From NCBI GenBank assembly GCA_024516035.1, contig CM044966.1, forward strand, positions 1,914,808 through 1,978,807: DNA of 64,000 nt, given 5' to 3'. This DNA is from Bactericera cockerelli (lineage: Eukaryota > Arthropoda > Insecta > Hemiptera > Triozidae). This document shows, one piece after another, positions 53,441-64,000 of this stretch (its first letter is position 1; every line of letters begins with the position of its first letter). The position numbers were made by a program, and so were the translations under genes. The notes below the pieces were generated by a model. It was not told where the DNA came from, made no database searches, and saw only the letters and a program-made list of their open reading frames with translations.

Positions 53441-53514
53441 GTTACAAAAAAATTATGTCTCACCTCGTAGAACACTTTGGTTTTGTTTTTCGATATGCTC
53501 AACATTTTTCATTA

Positions 53515-53542
53515 AAAGCAGTAGCTCAACATTTTTTAATAT

Positions 53543-53565
<23 letters not shown>
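53515..53565. repeat. Short direct repeat at the end of the A-chain exon
   Basis: agcagtagctcaaca occurs at 53517 and again at 53548, and part of it near 53499. The second copy encodes the last residues of the A chain on the minus strand, so the repeat is a local duplication of coding and 3' UTR sequence. Confidence 0.7.
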
Positions 53566-57355
<3,790 letters not shown>

Positions 57356-57380
57356 GATTTAGAAAACAAGCACTTTATGG

Positions 57381-57388
57381 TATTTATA
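57381..57388 (-). promoter_or_regulatory. TATA box of the insulin-like peptide gene
   Basis: TATAAATA on the minus strand, about 30 bp upstream of the inferred transcription start near 57355. The tandem relative has the same octamer at 61154-61147. Confidence 0.6.
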
Positions 57389-57584
57389 CTTCTGATTACT
57401 GCAGGCTGTGCCTAAGTTACTGAGTCATGACTCATGTAAACAAGAAGATAAGAAAATGATCTCCTTTGCAATATGCAAAAAGTATAAATAACAACATACA
57501 CTGCGCCACAAAATTAGGGGAACGCAAGTTTTCTTTTATAAACGGTTACTGTAAAATGTACAATTCAAATTACATTTAAATACA

Positions 57585-57790
57585 CTGCCAATTATGGACA
57601 CAATAGTTCCTCGTGATTGGTTCACATTGTATACACGTGTTAATTTTGAGATTTTATACTAAATCACATGTATCTCCGAAACCGCTCAACCGATTACAAG
57701 TAATATCTTTAACAGACTGACAGACAGACACATAACCAAAGTTGATCATGAGGTCATGAAACGACCAGAAAAATATATTTTTTCGAATTT
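57585..57790 (+). mobile_element. Family J element, internally deleted
   Basis: actgccaattatggacacaa, gttcctcgtgattggttcac and ttgtatacacgtgttaattt at the left; acagacacataaccaaagtt and ggtcatgaaacgaccaga at the right. The middle present at 60356-60990 is missing. Confidence 0.65.
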
Positions 57791-57821
57791 CGAACCCCCG
57801 AGTCGAAAAAAATATAATTAA

Positions 57822-57998
57822 AAAATGTGTGTACTGGTGTTACCCGTCACCTAAATGGGAAGTATTGTGTCACTTCTCGACCATCAAAGGGGAGGCATAC
57901 TACGGGATGGGCAGGCTACAACAAAGAACACAAGCGTCTACAGTACTTATCTATCAGCTGTTTTATGGCTACGAAATAAAAAAGGATTTTAAATCTTA
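57822..57998 (+). mobile_element. SINE family F, head-truncated
   Basis: cacctaaatgggaagtattg, acgggatgggcaggctacaa and ctacgaaataaaaaagga. Confidence 0.7.
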
Positions 57999-57999
57999 A

Positions 58000-58486
58000 T
58001 AATAATAACTAGTGGCTGTGTGAACAGTAAACCTCACACAGATTCAACTATTGCATTATAAATTAATGTTCAATCAAGCATGACATCGAGACCATTCATT
58101 CAATACCCCACTCGGATAGGTTTTTTTTTTTTTTTTTTTTAATACTAACCGGGCTTTTTTTGGCCCTTTTTCGATATTTTACCACAGTGTGGCCAACTTC
58201 GCTTTCATGATCATCAAATTTTACTACTGATTTCAAAATAATGTATTCTCTCAATGACTCAAAAAAATTTCAAGAGCCTTGAAATTTTATTTTAGTAGCT
58301 CTTTCTTTTTTTCTCTTACTCTCTCTCTCTCTCTTTCTCTTGAACTTACTTGAACTCTTATCAACTATGAATTTATGAATTTTCTTAGATATTATACACT
58401 GCCACACAAAATTAGAGGAACAAAAGCTGTTTTATCTCCTTTAACTTCATGTATTTACATACACTTGTACATGCATCTATTATCTG
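58000..58486. other. Low-complexity and AT-rich DNA
   Basis: A poly-T run at 58120-58141 and a short (CT)n at 58316-58340. No gene recognised. Confidence 0.4.
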
Positions 58487-58790
58487 CCAGCCTCCGTGGC
58501 GGAGCGGTTGTGACTACTGCCCGTAGTCCAAAGATCCCGAGTTCGATCCCCAGTTGGAGCAAGCCTTTTAAACGGAAAATTTTGTTCTCTCCGAACACGT
58601 GAGGTTGTTAATGTTGGTATTTCCGGCCTTACCAAGGCTGGATGAGGTTAATGTTGGTAGGGAAAATTCTCCATCCTGAATATCTCAAATCAGGACGTTA
58701 AAATGAAATAGAATCAATGGACATGAAAGGAGCCTAGACATTTGATCAGGGCGTCCAAATATAGTAACTGTACTCTCAATTGCGAGATAC
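58487..58790 (+). mobile_element. SINE family E with long tail
   Basis: tgccagcctccgtggcggag, gttcgatccccagttggag, then body; the tail gaatcaatggacatgaaagg and agggcgtccaaatatagtaa defines the E-tail also seen at 1649 and 47748. Confidence 0.78.
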
Positions 58791-58804
58791 AGTTATCAGT
58801 GCCT

Positions 58805-59265
58805 ATCTCACGGAGACGGCAAAGAGTTATCATATTTGTGTTAATCACTTTCGTGATATCACAACTACTCAAACTCACTTTACTAAATCTACGCTGAGGC
58901 TGTCGCCGTGGCCAAGTGAGTTAGCGGAATGGCATTGCACGTACGATGACCTGGGTTCGATCCCCGGCGTAGTAGAATTTTTCGGCTCTGTACTGGGGTG
59001 TTCGGGGTCCACTCATGCCTCGTGAGGAAATATGAGTACCTGTTTTAATGTTAGCAGCGACCCGTGGCGGAATTATAGACAAAAATAAGATATTTGGATA
59101 TTAAAGATACAGAAAAGTCCTGTAATTCTGCTCTACCCACTAAAATTGTGATATAATAACATAAAGAAACACATTTTTTTAAATCTACGCTGAAACCGGG
59201 ACTTGAATCACCAACCTCCTGGTTACAGGTTCGCTGCCTTATCAATCAAGCTACTGAGGTCATTT
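58805..59265 (-). mobile_element. SINE family C split by SINE I
   Basis: The tail is at 58805-58897 (gttatcatatttgtgttaat to taaatctacgctga). The head is at 59181-59265 (aaatctacgctgaaaccggg to aagctactgaggtc). Confidence 0.82.
58898..59180 (+). mobile_element. SINE family I, complete, nested with 13-bp TSD
   Basis: Head ggctgtcgccgtggccaagt, gagttagcggaatggcattg, B box gggttcgatccccgg; body tactggggtgttcggggtcc, gcgacccgtggcggaatta, ctacccactaaaattgtgat; ends aataacataaagaaacac plus T run. The word aaatctacgctga flanks it at 58885-58897 and 59181-59193. Confidence 0.88.
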
Positions 59266-59327
59266 TCATACATTATTATTTACACATATACCCTCTGCTT
59301 CTGACCATGAATTGCAAAAGATTTTTG

Positions 59328-59474
59328 TTAACCTGAGCCTCACGGAAATGCCAACCTCACGTGTACGGAAGGACAGAATTTTTTGTGTGAAAAGTCTGCT
59401 GCGATCGGGGATCGAACTCTGGATATCTGGACGACGGCAGTAGTCACAACCGTTACGCCACGGAGACTGTTCGC
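59328..59474 (-). mobile_element. SINE family E, 3'-truncated
   Basis: Head at 59474 (gaacagtctccgtggcgtaa), ctgccgtcgtccagatatcc, gttcgatccccgatcgcagc. Confidence 0.7.
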
Positions 59475-59499
59475 GTCAGAGGCTGTTAAAACGGATATT

Positions 59500-59815
59500 T
59501 AAAGATTTTAACGAATGAGGATTGGTCATACAAGGCTAACGCACTCCTTTTTGTTCAAACGAACACCCCAGCCTTTGTGTGATTGCGGAGAGAATCTCAC
59601 TGTTGGTCATATTCTTGTGTGCTCTTTACACTCACAAATACGTGATTTGCTCCCTGTTCCTCCTACGCTCTCTGACTCTGTCGAGGGCGTCAATTCTTTA
59701 CTCCAGTACCTCACTGAAATACAAATTTACAACACCATTTGAGAAGGGGTAATCGGCACGAACGACCTGTTGTGATACAGAGTTAAAGTGCCTAATTCGA
59801 AAAAAAAAAAAAAGA
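59500..59815 (+). pseudogene. LINE ORF2 C-terminal remnant with poly-A
   Basis: MRIGHTRLTHSFLFKRTPQP then LCDCGENLTVGHILVCSLHS is the C-terminal R-x-GHTRLTH and C-x-C-x7-H-x4-C block of Jockey/I/R1-group retrotransposons, ending QYLTEIQIYNTI and a stop. Poly-A follows at 59801-59813. A 5'-truncated insertion between the two insulin-type genes. Confidence 0.8.
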
Positions 59816-59876
59816 TTTTAGAAAATGTTCCATCAGCTCCTGACTTCTTCCTGTGAGTCTACCTGAAGGAAAAAGT

Positions 59877-61125
59877 CTACACCAATTCAACTGAAACAAT
59901 CCGTATGCCATATGGTTGCCTGAGAAACAGATGATAAAAAAAAGGAAGTCTTGTTGGTTTCGATTCGGGAATTCTCATATCTTCCCAACTGGACGAAAGA
60001 GTGACCAGGAAACAGACGATGCATAAGAGGACGCAAGGAACGAACTTGACCATTTCAAACTTTCAATCTGTGCTGAAAAAAAAAAAAAAAAATATTGACA
60101 GTGAAAAAGCATTTGATTCATAATTATTTTTCGTTTTTTTTTCTATGTTTATATTTGACATCCTATGTGAAATTATGATAAAAACATAAAATTAAAAATC
60201 GAAATAAACATTCATTAGGAAAGAATCATTTTATGATCATAATCGAATTCATTTTTGAGAAATTTCATATATTCTATTCTCGAAGTTAGCGTCAACCTGG
60301 TGAATTTCAAGTGTTTCTTTCATTATGAAAAATCGATCATTGATTTAAAAAAAAAAACACTGCCAATTATGGACAAAGTACTTCCTCGTGATTGATTCAT
60401 ACTGTATACACTTGGCAATATTGAGATTTTATACTAAATCAATTGCATCTCCAAAACCGCATAGATTCTACAAAAAAAAAAATCTGTATTGGTTGTGGAA
60501 GACCGTATTTTTGTACTTGTTTGTCCAGATTTTCTTAAATATGAGAGCTCAACCTTATTTCATAAAAAAAATTATTACAAAAGCAGTATGTAAAACACTA
60601 ACACGCCTATACTACATATTCATACAAAACTTCATCCAAATCAGGTGTGTGGTTCACGAGATATAAACGTATATGTAAAAAGTTAGAGGTAAGGCGCATG
60701 GTCTCTATCTCCAAGAACCCTTGTGTGAAGTTTTGATGAATTTAAAATGGGACCATTTATAAAACATCTCCTATTTGTGTACAAAATATCGTTGAAATCC
60801 GTTCTGTAGTGGCTGAGATTTGCTCGTTACAAAGAATGTACTTAACAGACAGACACAAAATCAAAGTTGCTCAGGAGGTTATGAAACGTCCGGAAATATG
60901 AAATAGAAGCAAAAATATTTTTATTTATTTTAAAAAGAAATACATACGTACTTCCGATTTCTAATATTAGAAGTTTATCGGAAGTAAAATTATGGAAATT
61001 TTCAGACATTATCGCTTACCTCTCTCGGTCTCTCGTTAGGATCTTTAGGATGCTGCAGGAATAACGCAGGGTTCTTCCTTAGGTCCACAAGTATTCCAAG
61101 TCGTGTAACGAAAAATTATAACCTT
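59877..61125 (-). pseudogene. Tandem relative of the insulin-like peptide gene, chains not intact
   Basis: A TATA box (61154-61147) and a non-coding exon of about 105 bp ending GAGAGAG|GTAAGC at 61020 resemble the promoter and exon 1 of the insulin-like gene; both share the blocks ggacc, gaagaaccct and tactcc/tattcc. The acceptor TTTTTTTCAG at 60073 opens a second exon whose ATG (60053) gives the signal peptide MVKFVPCVLLCIVCFLVTL. The frame stops after 58 codons at 59877 with no CG-x2-L motif, and no A-chain pattern was found down to 57400. A T8 run near 59936-59943 may mark a frameshift. It could be a decayed paralogue or a different short secreted peptide. Confidence 0.55.
60356..60990 (+). 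mobile_element. Family J non-autonomous element, complete
   Basis: Left end cactgccaattatggacaaa and tacttcctcgtgattg; right end tacttccgatttctaatatt and agaagtttatcggaagta. The interior matches 25886-26837 in reverse (gatgaatttaaaatgggacc, gttgctcaggaggttatgaa). It lies in the intron of the tandem insulin-type gene. Confidence 0.68.
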
Positions 61126-61146
61126 CAATGAGCTGTTACAAAAAGC

Positions 61147-61154
61147 TATTTATA
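61147..61154 (-). promoter_or_regulatory. TATA box of the tandem relative
   Basis: TATAAATA on the minus strand, about 30 bp upstream of the inferred start of the paralogous first exon. Confidence 0.5.
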
Positions 61155-61387
61155 ACAAATTGTCTTTTTGTGTGCTGTGTTTTGTGTGGCAACTCTTTTA
61201 CAGCTGTTTCTCAAATTGACATTTTCATTGATTCCCTCATAAAGACCTTATTATTGATGTTTAAAATTCTGCAGAAAACTGATTATATAGTCATGTAATC
61301 AGTATCAGTTCTCTTACTATAACGCAAATAAGTAGCTCTTCATCTTATCTTATTGCGTCGTGAGTTGTGAGTCACCCTATAAAAATT

Positions 61388-61495
61388 CACACCAACCTCA
61401 CTAGCTCAATTGATAAGACGACGGACTTGTAACCTGGAGGTCGTTGGTTCAAGTCCCAAGTTCAGCAAAGATTTAGTGAAGCAAGTTTAAGTAAT
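61388..61495 (+). mobile_element. SINE family C, short
   Basis: caccaacctcactagctcaa, acttgtaacctggaggtcg, ttggttcaagtcccaag. Confidence 0.72.
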
Positions 61496-61498
61496 ACT

Positions 61499-61725
61499 GT
61501 GCACTGGTTGTCAAGTGGTTAACGCACGGGTCTGGTAGCGTAGGGATCCGTTGGTTCGAATCTCACCCAGTGCTTGAATTTTTGCTCATTAATTTGAGTT
61601 TGTGACCACATAATAATAAGACTCTGAGGGTTAGGTGGTAGAAATGCTTTGAAAATTAACCTGGCCTGGTGGTTACCTTCCACAAAAGTTTACTATTATT
61701 AGTATTATTATACTATTATTATTAG
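61499..61725 (+). mobile_element. SINE family B, full length
   Basis: tgcactggttgtcaagtggt, ccgttggttcgaatctcacc, cagtgcttgaatttttgctc, ending in (ATT)n. Confidence 0.8.
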
Positions 61726-61726
61726 T

Positions 61727-61851
61727 TTACTTTTTAATGTAACTTTTCCTGTCATTGAAGGGACTTAATTAGTCGAAATGAAAACCCCACTGGTTTTCAT
61801 TTCGACTAATTAAGTCCCTTCAATAAAAGGAAAAGTTACATAAAAAAGTAA
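61727..61851. other. 125-bp palindrome at LINE border
   Basis: Arms of about 57 bp (gggacttaattagtcgaaat, gaaaacc) pair nearly perfectly around cccact. The right arm continues into LINE-like sequence, so an inverted duplication of the element's edge is likely. Confidence 0.85.
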
Positions 61852-63500
61852 AGAAAAATCCTGACAGTATCTACTTCAAACAATCATTTAGTAAATTTAG
61901 AAAATTAAGTAAGCAGAGATTAGCTCTGGATGAGAAGAGATTCAAAAGTAAAGTTGAATTTGACCTGTGCACCAACCGAAAGTTTTTCTGGCAGTTCATT
62001 TAAACTCAATTTAAAAATCCTCAAGCCAGCGTCGATGGCATGTTGAATACACCGGTTCCCTTCAGAACACCGAAGTTAAGCGACAACCAGCGAGATTAAG
62101 ACTTGGATGGGTGACCATTCAAATTCTAATTCTCGTGACGCTGGCTTTTCCCGGCCCCACTCAGGCTGGGTGAGGTCAATGTGAGTAGCAGGTTTGTGAG
62201 TTTCCTGCGAATGGAGGGTAAAACCCCCGTCGTGATATGACCATGGCAGTTGAAAGCGACGTTAAACCCCACTTAAAAAAAAAAAAAAAATCCTCATGAG
62301 GTATGTATTATTCAGAATAATCAAGTAGTACCTGAAGAGCAAGTACCAGAGTTGTTTGCTCAACATTTCAGTTCAGTGTACAACAGTAGTGATGTTTCCC
62401 TTTGAGCAACATATTCATGGTAGTGATGTGCCACATTTGAGTCCTCCTGTATTATCAGTGGCGGATGTTGTGAATGCGGCCAAGAGTTTGAAATCTTCAG
62501 CAGTTTCTGGTTCAGATAACTTTCCAGCATTTACCTTAAAAGGCTGCATTATCATACTTGCCCCTGTTTTTTTTTTTTTTTAATATTTTTAATTTATGTC
62601 TGTCATCTGTTAGATTTTCGACTGCTTGGAAAACTTCGGAGGTGGTTCCTGTACCCAATTCTTATGTAACTGATGTTAAAAATTATAGACCGGTGTCCCT
62701 ACTCTGTAATTTTTTAAAAAAATATGTGAAAAATGTTTAATAATATTTCTTTCCAAGTTACAAATCTCATGAGTTTTAATCAGCATGGGTTTATGAGGGG
62801 AAGATCGACTAGTACTAATTTGGTATCGTTTTTACAGGCTACAGAAGTTCTTATTCAAGGTCAAGTTGACACTGCATATTTTGATCTAAGTAAGGCTTTT
62901 GATCTAGTTCCTTACAGATTACTGTTGAAAAAGTTAGAAAAATTTGGTTTGTCACTATTATTTTATAACATTTTTTGAAAATTATTTTAGCAATCGCTGT
63001 TTTCGGGTAAAAATTGGTAATTACTACTCAGATGGTTATTTGATCCCCTCGGGTGTCCCCTAAGAGTTCAACTTGGGGCCGCTCCTGTTTATTATATTCT
63101 TCAATGACATCTCAGAAGTAATACTGAGTCGTGCTGACATATTCGCCGATAATTTAAAAATTAGTAAAGCAATCCAATATAATGATGAAGCAATACAGTT
63201 ACAAGAAGATGTTAATTCTATTCTGGAATGGTGCTCACACATGGTATGAAATGTAACAGAAAAGAGCGTTGTTTTGTCATGTACTCGTAAAGAGAGATAC
63301 ATTTTTATAATTACAATGTCAATGGAACTGTCATACCCAGAAAACACGTGCATAAAGATTTAGGTGTCTTCTATGACTGAAATCTAAAATTTGACTTTCA
63401 TGTAGAAAAAATACTTAGTGCCAGTAAGAAAAGTTCGGACTTGATATACTGGGTGTCTAAAGAGTTTCAGAATTCTCTTAATTTTATGGTACTATTTTGT
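61852..63500 (+). pseudogene. Jockey-like LINE reverse transcriptase remnant
   Basis: Pieces in order: FRKLSKQRLALDEKRFKSKV, then after the SINE insertion VVNAAKSLKSSAVSGSDNFP, YVTDVKNYRPVSLLCNF, NQHGFMRGRSTSTNLVSFLQ, YFDLSKAFDLVPYRLLLKKL and ADIFADNLKISKAIQ, the last replacing the catalytic FADD with FADN. Frameshifts and stops make it inactive. Split by the family D SINE at 62024-62285. Confidence 0.82.
62024..62285 (+). mobile_element. SINE family D, young, in the LINE with 11-bp TSD
   Basis: A full 5S-headed copy with poly-A. aaaaatcctca flanks it at 62013-62023 and 62286-62296. Confidence 0.9.
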
Positions 63501-63539
63501 CCTTTCGGACGTACCAAATTAGAATACTGCTCTGAAGTA

Positions 63540-63640
63540 TCGATTGCCAGTTGGAACACTGCAATTGAACTCAGGATCTCTGGACAACGGGCAGTAGCCA
63601 CCGTTAAGCCAGCCTCTGAGGCGTAACGGTTGTGACTCAA
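63540..63640. repeat. SINE family E heads in inverted arrangement
   Basis: A minus head (gaactcaggatctctggaca, cgggcagtag) runs directly into a plus head (ccagcctctgaggcgtaacg, gttgtgactc). Confidence 0.55.
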
Positions 63641-63879
63641 AATTAAAATAAATTCAATAAAATAAAAACAAAATTTGAATTTTAAACCAGGCATTGATAA
63701 TTATTTGTTTTTAATGCAGCTTTCGCTGTAAACAATGTGTTGTGCTTAAAACTAAAAATTCAAAGCTGAGGGAGAAACTCGTGATCACTAGTCCAAGTCA
63801 GATCTTACATATCTCCATGTGGGGTACAGTATAAATACCAATTCCCGGTTAGTGATGCTCGATTAAATGGTAGTAATCG

Positions 63880-63979
63880 NNNNNNNNNNNNNNNNNNNNN
63901 NNNNNNNNNNNNNNNNNNNNNNNNNNNNNNNNNNNNNNNNNNNNNNNNNNNNNNNNNNNNNNNNNNNNNNNNNNNNNNN
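63880..63979. other. Assembly gap (100 N)
   Basis: Exactly one run of N, the standard length for a gap of unknown size. The flanks tagtaatcg and taatcgattacctcg share a word, so a repeat may have blocked assembly. Confidence 0.98.
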
Positions 63980-64000
63980 TAATCGATTACCTCGATTTTC

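Overview
The window is a transposon-crowded stretch of an arthropod nuclear genome. It is almost certainly an insect, because it carries a seven-transmembrane odorant receptor of the insect-only 7tm_6 family. It also holds an insulin-like peptide gene with an insulin-type intron, a tRNA-His gene and several families of tRNA- and 5S-rRNA-derived SINEs. The repeat style would suit a hemipteran, but that is a guess. All coordinates and splice joins were read by eye, without alignment software or transcripts.

Host genes are few and widely spaced, and all are on the minus strand. (1) 3399-4673: an Asp/Glu/Asn/Ser-rich exon of unknown function, with a frame slip at a T run. (2) 16828-20389: a four-exon odorant receptor (457 aa if spliced as proposed), whose last intron coincides with a hAT-like element. 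(3) 36270-36341: tRNA-His(GTG). (4) 53543-57355: an insulin-like peptide gene. A non-coding first exon follows a TATA box, exon 2 carries the signal peptide and B chain, and exon 3 carries the A chain; the C-peptide intron is phase 1. (5) 59877-61125: a tandem relative with a matching promoter and first exon. Its second exon encodes a signal peptide, but no intact B or A chain was found.

The rest is mobile DNA. A nearly full-length non-LTR retrotransposon with a restriction-like endonuclease (R2/R4/Dong-like) occupies about 10048-14115 with an intact 1301-codon ORF. It lies in TTA/TAA microsatellite sequence between two SINEs whose tails are the same microsatellite. At least eight SINE families are present: A, B, C, E, F, H and I have tRNA-like heads or promoter boxes, and D is 5S-derived. 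Several copies are nested, with readable target-site duplications. Other elements are palindromic fold-back elements with CAGGGT ends and TA targets (1-868, 2226-2399, 8659-9543, 29772-30637, 46552-47611), a further one with GGGTAGGTGG ends (43237-44034), fold-back elements holding minisatellites (20992-21674, 51299-51932), hAT-like elements (17014-17609, 36576-37140, 54663-56310), two families of short LINE 3' tails sharing a hairpin, and degenerate Jockey- and RTE-like LINE pieces.

Tandem arrays include a 30-bp AT-rich array (5570-5960), a 45-bp array (21195-21520), a CT-rich 29-30-bp array (33760-34745), an 86-bp array (49480-50775), a 24-bp array (51413-51830) and several CT/GA microsatellites. 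An assembly gap occupies 63880-63979.
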